Origin: Aquipseudomonas ullengensis
Lineage (GTDB): Bacteria > Pseudomonadota > Gammaproteobacteria > Pseudomonadales > Pseudomonadaceae
DNA: 64,000 bases
Assembly (NCBI RefSeq): GCF_014174475.1
Contig: NZ_JACJUD010000002.1
Coordinates: 360,422-424,421 of the forward strand
Direction of reading: 5' to 3'
Made by a program: the position numbers and the translations under genes
Notes under the pieces: generated by a model
Seen by the model: the letters and a program-made list of their open reading frames with translations, nothing else
Databases searched by the model: none
Told to the model about the DNA's origin: nothing
Part shown: piece by piece, positions 18,214 to 26,705 of the stretch
Numbering within the stretch: the stretch's first letter is position 1
How the letters are laid out: the number at the start of each line of letters is the position of its first letter

Positions 18214-18869
18214 CGGAGTGGGGTCTGTGCGCCAGCGGCCACCGAATCGCTGATCGCCAACTGGCAGAAACGCTCCATCTGCTCGGCCCAGCGCTGCATG
18301 CGCGGCGCGTCCAGTTGCACCAGCAGGGCGTAGCGGCGGCCGCCCCAGACGGCCAGGTGCAGGGCTTCGACGGTTGCGGTTGACGGGGTGGCAGGCAGGT
18401 CGTCGGCGGCGTCGAGCACGCGGCGCCAGATCCCCAGTAGTTCTTCATAGGCACGTTGCTGGTGTTTTTGCTCGGCAACCAGCGATTCCAGTTCGAGCAT
18501 GTCGGGATGGAACCAGGACTGGTTGCCTTCCACCCCCGAGAGAATCCGCACCAGCTTGCTCAGGCGGGCCTGCCAGGTCAGCCCCGTCGGTTGCACGGCC
18601 TGCAGTTCGATGGCCTCCAGCAGGGTCTCGATGCAGTAGCGCACGTAGCCGGAATGCAGTGCGTGTTTGCTGGGGAAATAGTCGTACAGGGTGCCGACGG
18701 CCACACCCGCTTCCAGGGCAATGGCGCGGGTGGTGAGTTTGTCCCAGCCATCGCGCTGCCAAATCCGAACATAGGTGTCGAAGATCGCCTGCACGGTGAC
18801 CTTCGCCCGGGCCTGGGTCGGGCGTTTGAGCGGTTTGGCGCGGCTTTCGGCAGGTGGTTTGCTGGTCAT
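18210..18869 (-). CDS. TetR-family transcriptional regulator
   Basis: Predicted DNA-binding repressor of 219 residues. The N-terminal helix-turn-helix is clear (TTRAIALEAGVAVGTLYDYFPSKHAL, about residues 45-70). The C-terminal ligand domain is not assignable. It is divergent from the DUF2855 gene with a 77-bp gap. That gap holds two CAGTCAT copies at 18886 and 18905, which could be part of an operator, so autoregulation and control of the neighbour are plausible but unproven. The final codon is followed directly by an intergenic hairpin repeat whose sequence provides the stop. Confidence 0.88.
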   Translation of the reverse strand: MTSKPPAESRAKPLKRPTQARAKVTVQAIFDTYVRIWQRDGWDKLTTRAIALEAGVAVGTLYDYFPSKHALHSGYVRYCIETLLEAIELQAVQPTGLTWQARLSKLVRILSGVEGNQSWFHPDMLELESLVAEQKHQQRAYEELLGIWRRVLDAADDLPATPSTATVEALHLAVWGGRRYALLVQLDAPRMQRWAEQMERFCQLAISDSVAAGAQTPLR

Positions 18870-18946
18870 GGCTTTCCGAACCCGTCAGTCATGGGCACAG
18901 GCTACAGTCATTGCCCCTTCGTTTCACCCGTCCAAGGTGTGCCCAG

Positions 18947-20053
18947 ATGACCGTGATCAGCCAGCTCCAGAACAACAAGCGAGACCTGCAGCAAACCCGT
19001 ATTGCCACGCGCCCGCTGCCTGCCTTGCGCGAGGGTGAAGCCCTGCTGCGCATCAGCCAGTTGGCCCTGACCACCAACAACATCACCTACGCCGCGTTCG
19101 GTGAAACGCCGCACCTGCGCTACTGGGATTTTTACCCGACCCACGACGCCGACTGGTTCCACATGCCGGCCTGGGGTTTTGCCGAAGTGGTGGAGTCGAC
19201 GGTCGGTGGCCTGGCCCCTGGCGAGCGCTTCTATGGTTTCTGGCCGGTTGCCAGCCATGTGCTGATGAAGCCGGTGCGTGTTGGCGAGCGCGGTTTCTAT
19301 GACGGTGCCGAACATCGTCTGGAGCTGACCTCGGCCTACAACCAGTACCAGCGCATCAGCACCGATGCCGCCTATCGCGCGGCGGACGAGCACTACCAGA
19401 TGCTCCTGCGGCCGCTGTTCATCACCTCGTTCATGCTGGCCGACTTCCTCGAAGACAACGACTTCTTCGGCGCCCGGCAGGTCGTGGTGTCCAGCGCGTC
19501 GAGTAAAACCGCCTATGGCACGGCGTTCTGCCTGGAAAACAACCCACGGGTGGAACTGGTTGGCCTGACCTCGGCCGGCAACACCGACTTCGTCGCCGAG
19601 CTGGGCTGCTACGCCCGTGCCGTGGACTACAACCAGGTGGAAAGCCTCGATCCGTCGATCCCCACCCTGTACGTGGATTTCTCCGGCAGCCGCGACCTGC
19701 GCGCGCGCATCCACCAGCACTTCGGTAACCAGCTGGTGCACGACTGCTACGCGGGCTCGGCACAGAGCCACGAACACATCAACAGCGCCGACATGGATTT
19801 GCCGGGCCCGCAACCGCAGCCGTACTTCGCGCCGTACCAGATCAAGAAGCGCAACGCCGACTGGGGCGCCGAAGAGGTGACGCGCAAGTTCAACGCGGCG
19901 CAGCTGGCGTTCATCAAACGCGTTGGCGATGCGCAACAGCCGTGGATGCAGGTCAACGAGCATGTTGGTCTGGAAGCAGCGCAGCGCCTGGTGGAGTCGC
20001 TGATTGCTGGTGACATCGACCCCAAGGCGGGCCACGCCGTAGTGCTCGACTGA
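18947..20053 (+). CDS. DUF2855 family protein
   Basis: Conserved Pseudomonas protein of 368 residues with no assigned reaction. The layout resembles zinc-free medium-chain dehydrogenase/reductase proteins: an N-terminal substrate-type domain (LRISQLALTTNNITYAAFG) and a central Rossmann-like stretch (ARQVVVSSASSKTAYGTAF). A nucleotide-binding role is therefore suggested but not shown. ATG 18947 is the start that fits the conserved N-terminus MTVISQLQ. It is divergent from a TetR-family gene that probably controls it. Its 3' end converges on a thioesterase gene across a hairpin. Confidence 0.82.
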   Translation: MTVISQLQNNKRDLQQTRIATRPLPALREGEALLRISQLALTTNNITYAAFGETPHLRYWDFYPTHDADWFHMPAWGFAEVVESTVGGLAPGERFYGFWPVASHVLMKPVRVGERGFYDGAEHRLELTSAYNQYQRISTDAAYRAADEHYQMLLRPLFITSFMLADFLEDNDFFGARQVVVSSASSKTAYGTAFCLENNPRVELVGLTSAGNTDFVAELGCYARAVDYNQVESLDPSIPTLYVDFSGSRDLRARIHQHFGNQLVHDCYAGSAQSHEHINSADMDLPGPQPQPYFAPYQIKKRNADWGAEEVTRKFNAAQLAFIKRVGDAQQPWMQVNEHVGLEAAQRLVESLIAGDIDPKAGHAVVLD

Positions 20054-20078
20054 GTCCGCCTGCAGATCGGTGTGGCAG

Positions 20079-20104
20079 GGTGGACAAGGCTTTGCTTGTC
20101 CACC
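20079..20104. repeat. GGTGGACAAG hairpin between convergent genes
   Basis: GGTGGACAAG (20079-20088) pairs with CTTGTCCACC (20095-20104) with a 6-base loop. It could act as a weak bidirectional terminator, although no T run follows. Confidence 0.55.
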
Positions 20105-20136
20105 GACGAGATTACCCAGCAGCCCCCGCGCGAGCG

Positions 20137-20550
20137 TCAGACCCGCGCGATGGTCGCCAGGCCCGTCGCCACCAGCTTCTCCTGGCCATCCTTGATCGCG
20201 AACACATCTGCCCGGCACACCGCCTGGCGTTGGCCGGCCTTGAGCACTTCGCTGCGGCACACCAGGCGCTCGCCCAGGGCCGGGGCGAGCAGGTTGAGCT
20301 TGTACTCGCTGGTAACCACGTCGCCGACCAGCGAGGCGGCGGCCCAGGCGCAGCCGCTGTCGACCATGAAACCGACCACCGCGCCGTGCATGTAGCCGTG
20401 GTGCTGGCACAGGTCGGGGCGGCTGTGTACCTGCAGTCTGACTTTGCCCGGCTCGAAGTCGAGCAGTTCGGCGCCGAGTAGCTGGGCGAAGGTGGAGTGC
20501 TCCAGCGCCTGTTCCAGGCGCTCACGGCTGATACCGGTGGTAGTGCTCAT
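20137..20550 (-). CDS. PaaI-type hotdog-fold thioesterase
   Basis: Predicted acyl-CoA thioesterase of 137 residues. The hotdog helix segment LCQHHGYMHGAVVGFMVDSGCAWAA corresponds to the HGG...D region of the PaaI/4HBT group. The expected strands follow (VTSEYKLNLLAPALGERLVCRSEVLKAGQR). ATG 20548-20550 gives a normal-length protein, and the upstream in-frame extension is low-complexity and not conserved-looking. The physiological substrate cannot be predicted from this context. Confidence 0.85.
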   Translation of the reverse strand: MSTTTGISRERLEQALEHSTFAQLLGAELLDFEPGKVRLQVHSRPDLCQHHGYMHGAVVGFMVDSGCAWAAASLVGDVVTSEYKLNLLAPALGERLVCRSEVLKAGQRQAVCRADVFAIKDGQEKLVATGLATIARV

Positions 20551-20648
20551 GCTGGTTGCTCCGTTGGGTGAGCGTGCAGTCTTGTCCCGCCAGGCGGGGG
20601 GCGGCAATCTGCATCCAGGGGCGTGATGGCAGCGCATCAGGTGGTCGC

Positions 20649-20701
20649 GTAGGGCGGGTGCAACCCGCGAATGGGCAGGGCGCGGGTTGCACCCGCCCTA
20701 C
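20649..20701. repeat. Intergenic palindrome, GTAGGGCGGGTGCAACCCGCG family, copy 3
   Basis: Near-perfect inverted repeat in the spacer between the thioesterase start and ung. It may lie within the ung promoter region. Confidence 0.87.
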
Positions 20702-20776
20702 GTCCACTCAACCTTGACTTGCCGGGGTGCCTTCCTTAGCGTGCCGCTTCTGTTTTTACCTGTGCAGGAACCCCGC

Positions 20777-21475
20777 ATGAGCGTCGACGACCGCATCAAA
20801 CTCGAACCCGGCTGGAAAGAGGCCCTGCGCGAGGAGTTCGACAAGCCGTACATGGCGCAGCTCAGCGACTTCCTGCGCGCCGAGAAGGCGGCCGGCAAGG
20901 TGATCTTTCCGCCGGGGCCGATGATCTTCAATGCGCTCAATTCCACGCCGTTGGATCAGGTCAAGGTGGTGATCATCGGCCAGGACCCGTACCACGGCCC
21001 GGGCCAGGCCCACGGTCTGTGTTTCTCGGTGCAGCCAGGGGTCCCGGCGCCGCCCTCGCTGGTGAATATCTTCAAGGAGCTCAAGCGCGACCTGAACATC
21101 GACATCCCGGCCCATGGCTACCTGCAGAGCTGGGCCGAGCAGGGCGTGCTGCTGCTCAACACCTCGCTCACGGTGGAGCAGGCCAACGCCGGCTCGCATG
21201 CCGACAAGGGCTGGCAGCCGTTCACCGACAAGGTCATCGAGGCGGTCAATGCGCGGCCGGGCAACCTGGTGTTCCTGCTCTGGGGCGCCCATGCGCAGGG
21301 CAAGCAGAAGCTGATCGATGCCACCCGCCATCTGGTGCTGAAGTCGGCGCATCCATCACCGCTGTCGGCCTACCGTGGCTTCCTCGGCAACGGTCATTTC
21401 AGCCGCACCAACAAGTACCTGGAGCAGTGCGGCCTCACTCCGATCGACTGGCGACTGCCGGCGTTGCAGGGCTGA
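20777..21475 (+). CDS. ung: Uracil-DNA glycosylase
   Basis: Removes uracil from DNA as the first step of base excision repair. The 232-residue protein has the catalytic-aspartate motif [14 protein letters not shown] and the uracil-recognition segment [10 protein letters not shown]. It also has the DNA-intercalation motif [11 protein letters not shown] with its catalytic histidine. Start ATG 20777 follows AGGAA. The 3' end overlaps the convergent lipoprotein gene by 41 bp. Confidence 0.96.
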   Translation: MSVDDRIKLEPGWKEALREEFDKPYMAQLSDFLRAEKAAGKVIFPPGPMIFNALNSTPLDQVKVVIIGQDPYHGPGQAHGLCFSVQPGVPAPPSLVNIFKELKRDLNIDIPAHGYLQSWAEQGVLLLNTSLTVEQANAGSHADKGWQPFTDKVIEAVNARPGNLVFLLWGAHAQGKQKLIDATRHLVLKSAHPSPLSAYRGFLGNGHFSRTNKYLEQCGLTPIDWRLPALQG

Positions 21476-22319
21476 CACAGGCCAGGCCATCGAGGTCCTG
21501 GCGCAGCTCGTGCAGGCGTTGCAGCAGGTGTTGCTGCTGGCGGCTGTCGGCGCTGTTGATCAGCTCGGCGAACAGCTGCGCCAGCGCCGTTTGTGAGCGC
21601 GCGAACTGCTCCCGGTGGGCCGGGGTCCAGAAGTCCGTGCGCTGTTGCAGCAGGTGACGCAGTTGTTGGTTGAAGTCCTCGCTGCTGCGTTGCTCCAGCG
21701 TCGCCAGAAAGGCGTCCTGCCAGCGTGCACGGTTGTCGAACCACAGCCTGCTCTGCTGCTCGGGCTTCTGCGCCCAGCGTGCGATCAGGTTTTTCTGCGC
21801 GGTCGACAGGCTGCCCAGCCAGGGTTCGAATCTTTCTACCATGCGCTCCTGGCGCTCGCTGACCTGCTGCGCCGGGCTCGGCTCCAGGTATTCCTGGCGC
21901 AATTCGCGGTCCTCCTGCGCAAGTCGCTTGCGTAGATGGGCCACCTGCGCGGGGCTGAGGCCGCGCAGCAGCTCGGTGACGGTCGGCGTGGTCTGCACGG
22001 CAATGGTATCGATGGCCTGGCGCAACTGGTCGAACTGGGCATCGAGCTGCGCAGGGTCGAGCGGCCTTGCGCCGATCAGCTGCTCGCTGCGCTGTAACCA
22101 GTCGGAGTACAGCGGCAGCTGAGTGCTGCAATGCCAGCGCAGGTGGTTGTGCAGGCGGGGCTTGAGCCACTGCTTCTGCTGACGGCTGAGGTCGAGGTAA
22201 TCGTCGAGCGACCAGCTGATCAGCCAGTCGAGGTTGCGGTAGCCAATATCCAGGCGGCTGCATGCGCCCAACAGCAGGGTGGTGCAGAGCAGGGCAAGGG
22301 TGAGGCGATGCAGGCGCAT
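21435..22319 (-). CDS. DUF6279-type lipoprotein
   Basis: Predicted outer- or inner-membrane lipoprotein of 294 residues with unknown role. It has a type II signal peptide with the lipobox LLGAC. A helix-rich sequence follows, with many Gln, Arg and Leu residues and repeated motifs such as [24 protein letters not shown] 22319 is chosen because it places the signal peptide at the N-terminus. Its 3' end overlaps the end of ung by 41 bp on the opposite strand, which is unusual in length for this window. Confidence 0.82.
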   Translation of the reverse strand: MRLHRLTLALLCTTLLLGACSRLDIGYRNLDWLISWSLDDYLDLSRQQKQWLKPRLHNHLRWHCSTQLPLYSDWLQRSEQLIGARPLDPAQLDAQFDQLRQAIDTIAVQTTPTVTELLRGLSPAQVAHLRKRLAQEDRELRQEYLEPSPAQQVSERQERMVERFEPWLGSLSTAQKNLIARWAQKPEQQSRLWFDNRARWQDAFLATLEQRSSEDFNQQLRHLLQQRTDFWTPAHREQFARSQTALAQLFAELINSADSRQQQHLLQRLHELRQDLDGLACVSPATPAVASRSE

Positions 22320-22461
22320 GGCGGGGCTCGCGTGGTAGCTATCGGCAAACAAGATAGAGCAAGGTGGCCGGGCAACGTTCCTTGGGACACATGCGCTAAA
22401 CATCTATCGCTCAATTGTCTGGCGCAAGGCAGCTTGCGGATGGCTAAACGTGCTGTGCTTT

Positions 22462-22526
22462 TGTAGGAGCCCGCTTGCTGGCGATGCTCTGCGTAACGAC
22501 TGATCGCCAGCAAGCTGGCTCCTACA
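22462..22526. repeat. Intergenic palindrome, TGTAGGAGCCAGCTTGCTGG family, copy 3
   Basis: Inverted pair with one changed base in the left arm (CCCGC for CCAGC). It lies in the 270-bp spacer upstream of the lipoprotein gene. Confidence 0.85.
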
Positions 22527-22545
22527 GGTTGTGCACGGCGTAACG

Positions 22546-22570
22546 CAAAGACCCGCGCGAGGCGGGTCGA
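22546..22570 (-). terminator. Likely terminator of the tct operon
   Basis: On the minus strand GACCCGC (22568-22562) pairs with GCGGGTC (22556-22550) across a 5-base loop and is followed by TTTGCG. It lies 21 bp past the last gene of the operon. The T run is short. Confidence 0.6.
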
Positions 22571-22590
22571 ACGTGGGGGCGTGATAGGAC

Positions 22591-23613
22591 TCAGCCGCCG
22601 CTGCGCCTCAGCCACAGGCGAAACAGCGGCTCGGCGAGGAACAGCACGCAGACCAGGCGCAGCACCTGCAGCCCGGTCACCAGCGGTACCGACAGCGCCA
22701 GGGCCTCGGCGGTCAGGCTCAGCTCGGCGATGCCACCGGGCATCATGCCAAGCATCAGCGCGTGCTCATCCAGGGCGCCGAGCCAGCTCAGGGCCTCGGC
22801 GCCGAGCGCGGCAGCGAGCATGCCGAGCAGGGTGGCCAGCAGCACCAGGGCGACGAAGCGCGGCGCGCGGCGGAAGAATTCGCGGTTGAAGTGGCAGCCC
22901 AGGGCGCTGCCGATCAGCCATTGGCCGACCTGGCTGGTGCCGGCCGGCAGGCTCAGGTTACGCGCCAGCAGTACTGCCCCCACTGCGCTGAACAGGATCG
23001 GCCCGAGCAGCCAGGGGTTGGGTTGGCGCAGGCGCTGCCAGCCCAGTGCCAGCAACGCGCCACCGCCGAGCAATACCGCCAGGGCTGGGATGTCGACCTC
23101 GCCACCGGCATGTTCAAGCGGGATCGGCGCCCCCAGCCACCACTGGAACAGCGCGGGTACGCTGAGTACCACCAGCAGCAGGCGCAGGCTTTGCCCTGCG
23201 GCCACCTGGCTGGCGACGGCGCCGTTGCGCTGGCCGAGGTTGACCATTTCACTGGCGCCACCGGGCATGCTGGCGAAGAACGCCGTGGCGCGGTCATGGC
23301 CGGCGCGGCGCAGCAGGCCGATGCCGATCAGGCAGGTGAGGCTGGTAAGCAATGCGCCGGCGGTGAGCAGGCCGCCGTGTTCGACGATCTGTTCCAGCAC
23401 CGCGGGGCTGAAGTGCAGGCCGATGCCGGTGCCCACCAGCCACTGCCCGCACTTGCGTGCGCCGGGCACCTCGCGCAGGTCGAGGTTGCCCAGGCAGCGC
23501 AGCAGGATCACTGCCAGCAAGGAGCCGACCATCCACGGCAGCGGCCAGCCGATCAAGCCGGCCAGCCAGCCGCCGGTAGCGCCGACCAGCGGCGTGAGCA
23601 GCCAGTTAGGCAT
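22591..23613 (-). CDS. AbrB-family membrane protein, last gene of the tct operon
   Basis: Integral membrane protein of 340 residues, of the family often annotated as AbrB or putative ammonia monooxygenase. It has about ten hydrophobic helices arranged as two similar halves. Each half contains a MPGG motif in a comparable position (ASMPGGASEMVNL and GMMPGGIAELSLTA), showing internal duplication. Transport substrate is unknown. It overlaps the end of tctA by 8 bp, so it is translationally coupled to a tripartite tricarboxylate transporter. A role alongside that transporter is inferred from this arrangement only. Confidence 0.87.
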   Translation of the reverse strand: MPNWLLTPLVGATGGWLAGLIGWPLPWMVGSLLAVILLRCLGNLDLREVPGARKCGQWLVGTGIGLHFSPAVLEQIVEHGGLLTAGALLTSLTCLIGIGLLRRAGHDRATAFFASMPGGASEMVNLGQRNGAVASQVAAGQSLRLLLVVLSVPALFQWWLGAPIPLEHAGGEVDIPALAVLLGGGALLALGWQRLRQPNPWLLGPILFSAVGAVLLARNLSLPAGTSQVGQWLIGSALGCHFNREFFRRAPRFVALVLLATLLGMLAAALGAEALSWLGALDEHALMLGMMPGGIAELSLTAEALALSVPLVTGLQVLRLVCVLFLAEPLFRLWLRRSGG

Positions 23614-25114
23614 GGGCGGCCCGCAGCGCGCGGCGTTTGCGCAGCCAGCGCAGGCCGGGCAGGGCCAGCATCAGCGCGGCCAGGCCCCACAGCGCCATGC
23701 TGATCGGGCTGTGCCAGAGGATCGCCAGATCACCGTTGCTGATCGACAAGGCGCGGCGCAGGTTGGACTCCATCAGCTCGCCGAGGACGAAGCCGAGGAT
23801 CAGCGCCGACAGCGGGAAGTCCATCTTGCGCAGCAGGTAGCCGAACACGCCGAGGCCGATCATCAGCACCAGGTCGAAGGTGGTGCTGTGCACCGCATAC
23901 ACGCCAACCAGGCTGACGATGGTGATGGCTGGTACCAGGATCCAGGTCGGCACGCTGAGCATGCGGGCGAACAGGCCGACCAGCGGGATGTTCATCACCA
24001 GTAGGATCACGTTGCCGATGAATAACGAGGCGATCAGGCCCCAGACCACATCCGGCTGCTGCTCGAACAGCAGCGGGCCGGGGGTGATGTTGTACAGCGT
24101 CAGCGCGCCGATCATCACTGCGGTGGTACCCGAGCCCGGTACCCCGAGGGTCAGCATGGGGATCAGCGAGCCGCAGGCCGAGGCGTTGTTGGCCGCTTCC
24201 GGGGCCGCCACGCCGCGCAAGTCACCCTCGCCGAAGCGCCCGGACTCACCGGCGATACGCTTCTCGCTCATGTAGGTGATGGCGCTGGCGATGGTCGCCC
24301 CGGCGCCCGGCAGCACGCCGATGACGAAGCCGGCCAGTGAACTGCGCACTGTGCTCCACCAGGTGAAGGCGAACTCCTTGGCGCTGAACAGCATGCGCCC
24401 GCTGGCTTTCACCGCCTGCTGGCCGCTGGCGGTGTGCTCGAGCATCAGCAGCACCTCGCTGACGCTGAACAGGCCGATCACCACGATGACGAACTGGATG
24501 CCATCGGACAGGCCGACATTGTCGAAGGTGAAGCGATACACGCCGGTGGTGGCATCCACCCCGACCGTGGCCAGGCCCAGGCCGATCAGCGCGGCGAGCA
24601 GGGTCTTCACCGGTTTGTCGCCGACCATGCCGCCGAGGCAGGCGATGGCGAACACCATCAACACGAAATACTCGGCCGGGCCGAAGGCCACCGCCCAGTT
24701 GGCCAGGATCGGCGCGAACAGCACCACGCCGATGGTGGCGATGGTGCTACCGATGAACGAGCTCATGGCTGACAGCGACAGGGCGATACCGGCCTTGCCC
24801 TGGCGCGCCATCGGGTAGCCGTCGAGGGTGGTCATGATCGCCGCGGCGTCGCCCGGCACGTTGAGCAGGATCGCCGAGATCCGCCCGCCGTACTCGCAGC
24901 CCAGGTACACGGCGGCCAGCAGGATCAGCGCGGTTTCCGGTGGCAGGCCGAGGGCGAAGGCCAGCGGCAGCAGGATGGCCACGCCGTTGATCGGCCCCAG
25001 GCCCGGCAGCAGGCCGACCACAGTGCCGACGAAGGCGCCGAACAGCGCCACCAGCAGGTTGATCGGGCGGGTGGCGACATCGAAGCCTTGCAGCAAGAAA
25101 TTCAGCGTTTCCAT
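23606..25114 (-). CDS. tctA: Tripartite tricarboxylate transporter, large permease TctA
   Basis: The 502-residue polytopic inner-membrane subunit that moves tricarboxylates (citrate-like substrates) using an ion gradient. Typical TctA features include the N-terminal GTVVGLLPGLGPINGVAILLP and the second half-motif VIGVLPGAGATIASAITYMSEK. These are the repeated glycine/proline loops of the two homologous halves. It starts 1 bp after the tctB stop codon and overlaps the AbrB-family gene downstream. Full family length. Confidence 0.94.
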   Translation of the reverse strand: METLNFLLQGFDVATRPINLLVALFGAFVGTVVGLLPGLGPINGVAILLPLAFALGLPPETALILLAAVYLGCEYGGRISAILLNVPGDAAAIMTTLDGYPMARQGKAGIALSLSAMSSFIGSTIATIGVVLFAPILANWAVAFGPAEYFVLMVFAIACLGGMVGDKPVKTLLAALIGLGLATVGVDATTGVYRFTFDNVGLSDGIQFVIVVIGLFSVSEVLLMLEHTASGQQAVKASGRMLFSAKEFAFTWWSTVRSSLAGFVIGVLPGAGATIASAITYMSEKRIAGESGRFGEGDLRGVAAPEAANNASACGSLIPMLTLGVPGSGTTAVMIGALTLYNITPGPLLFEQQPDVVWGLIASLFIGNVILLVMNIPLVGLFARMLSVPTWILVPAITIVSLVGVYAVHSTTFDLVLMIGLGVFGYLLRKMDFPLSALILGFVLGELMESNLRRALSISNGDLAILWHSPISMALWGLAALMLALPGLRWLRKRRALRAAHA

Positions 25115-25115
25115 G

Positions 25116-25562
25116 TCAGTTCCCCACGAAGGCTTCGAACACGCCGAGCGGAAGCGGCACGTCGAGCAGGTAATCGAAAAACCCGTAGAGCAGCACGCCC
25201 ATCAGCAGGCCGCTGACGGCGCTGAGCAGCACTCGGCCGTTGAACAGCAGGCCCAGGCTGAAGCCGGCCAGGGCGGTGCTGAGGACGAAGCCCAGCGGCT
25301 CGAACAGCATGGCGTAGGCCAGCAGCGCGGCGACGCACAGAGCGACCTTGCGCGCCAGGACCCAGGAGATCGGCAGGGTTGGCTCGCTCGCAGGCTTGCA
25401 CAGCAGCCACAGCGCGGCGGCAGCCATCAGGGTCAGCAACAGCAGGGGGTAGGCGCGCGGGCCGACCGGGTCGTAGGTGAAGGGCGCCTGGAAACCCCAG
25501 GCGACCACGGCGAGAAAGGCGCAGACGAGCAGCCAGACCGCAGCGAACAGGCGGACATACAT
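25116..25562 (-). CDS. tctB: Tripartite tricarboxylate transporter, small permease TctB
   Basis: Small inner-membrane subunit of 148 residues with four predicted membrane helices. The first is at residues 5-25, a pair is in the middle (KVALCVAALLAYAMLFEPLGFVLSTALAGFSLGLLF) and one is near the C-terminus. ATG 25562 (MYVRLFAA) is the first start that begins with a membrane helix; codons upstream run into an intergenic repeat. It lies between tctC and tctA as in other Tct operons. Confidence 0.9.
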   Translation of the reverse strand: MYVRLFAAVWLLVCAFLAVVAWGFQAPFTYDPVGPRAYPLLLLTLMAAAALWLLCKPASEPTLPISWVLARKVALCVAALLAYAMLFEPLGFVLSTALAGFSLGLLFNGRVLLSAVSGLLMGVLLYGFFDYLLDVPLPLGVFEAFVGN

Positions 25563-25603
25563 GAGGGTGTCCTCACAGGAATGGGGGAGTAGTTGCAAGA
25601 CCC

Positions 25604-25683
25604 TGTAGGAGCCAGCTTGCTGGCGATCCGGGTGCCCCTGAGGTTCAGCATGGGCGCCGATCGCCAGCAAGCTGGCTCCTACA
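25604..25683. repeat. Intergenic palindrome, TGTAGGAGCCAGCTTGCTGG family, copy 4
   Basis: Inverted repeat inside the tct operon, in the 139-bp gap between tctC and tctB. A hairpin here in the mRNA could lower expression of the membrane subunits relative to the abundant binding protein. Confidence 0.87.
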
Positions 25684-25701
25684 AAAGCCGGCGGGCAGGG
25701 C

Positions 25702-26676
25702 TTATTTGGCCAAACCGAACTCGCCGGCCAGCGCCTTGTAGTCCTGCACCTGCTTGAGCACGTAGGCCTGCAACTCGTCGCCGGTCATGCTCAGGGGGAA
25801 CAGGTCGCGCTGTTCGCGCAGCGTGGCGAACTCGGGGCTGGCCAGCAGGGTGTCGAACTGGCTCTTCCACCAGGCGAAGTCGGCGTCACTGACTTCCGGG
25901 CCCATGTAGAAACCACGGATCACCGGCCAGGTGATGTCGAAGCCCTGCTCCCTGGCGGTGGGGATGCTGGCCAGCTTGCCGGGCAGGCGCTGCTCGGACA
26001 GCACGGCGATCACGCGGATCTTGTTCGCCGTCAGTTGCGGGGTGACTTCGCCGAGGCCGCTGCTGGTCACCTGCACATGGCCGCCGAGCATCGCGGTGAG
26101 GGTTTCGCCACCGCCCTCGAAGGCCACATAGCGCAGCTGCTGCGGGTCGATGCCAGCCAGGCGGGCGAGCAGTGCGGTCTGCATCCAGTCCTGGCCGCCG
26201 ATGGTGGCGCCGGCGCCGAAGACGATGCTGCCGGGGTCTTTCTTCAGCGCTTCGACCAGGTCGCCGAGGGTCTGGTAGGGCGAGTCGGCGCGCACGCTGA
26301 TGGCGCCGTAGTCGGTGCCGATACCGGCTAGCCAGCGCACGGCGTGTTCGTCGTAACGGCCGAACTTGCCCTGGGCCAGGTTGAGCAGGGAGCCGGAGGA
26401 GAAGGCAGTGATGGTGCCGGCATCCTTCGGACGCTGGGCGACCACCGCGTTGTAGGCCACCGCGCCGACGCCGCCGGGCATGTAGGTGACGCGCATCGGC
26501 GCCTTGAGCAGGCCGTTGTCCTTGAGGCCGCTTTGGGCCAGCTTGCAGGTCAGGTCGAAGCCGCCGCCGGGCTTGGCCGGGGCGATGCACTCGGGGCGCT
26601 TGGGTTCGGCGAGCAGTTGGCTGCTCAGGGTCAGGGCGGCAAAGGCAAGAGCGATACGCGACAGGGCAGTCTTCAT
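25702..26676 (-). CDS. tctC: Tripartite tricarboxylate transporter, periplasmic binding protein TctC
   Basis: Soluble periplasmic receptor of 324 residues for a tricarboxylate. A signal peptide ends at LLAEP (about residue 21). PAKPGGGFDLTCKLAQ and YMPGGVGAVAYNAV match the Bug/TctC binding-protein pattern of the substrate-binding loops. ATG 26676 follows an AGGAG sequence and opens the signal peptide. It is the first transporter gene after the porin. Confidence 0.93.
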   Translation of the reverse strand: MKTALSRIALAFAALTLSSQLLAEPKRPECIAPAKPGGGFDLTCKLAQSGLKDNGLLKAPMRVTYMPGGVGAVAYNAVVAQRPKDAGTITAFSSGSLLNLAQGKFGRYDEHAVRWLAGIGTDYGAISVRADSPYQTLGDLVEALKKDPGSIVFGAGATIGGQDWMQTALLARLAGIDPQQLRYVAFEGGGETLTAMLGGHVQVTSSGLGEVTPQLTANKIRVIAVLSEQRLPGKLASIPTAREQGFDITWPVIRGFYMGPEVSDADFAWWKSQFDTLLASPEFATLREQRDLFPLSMTGDELQAYVLKQVQDYKALAGEFGLAK

Positions 26677-26705
26677 CTTGTTCTCCTGTGGAGTTTTATT
26701 GTGGC

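Noticed and set aside
22730..24004. 424-residue plus-strand open frame across the AbrB-family and tctA genes
   Set aside because: Antisense to two membrane protein genes with clear helices and motifs.
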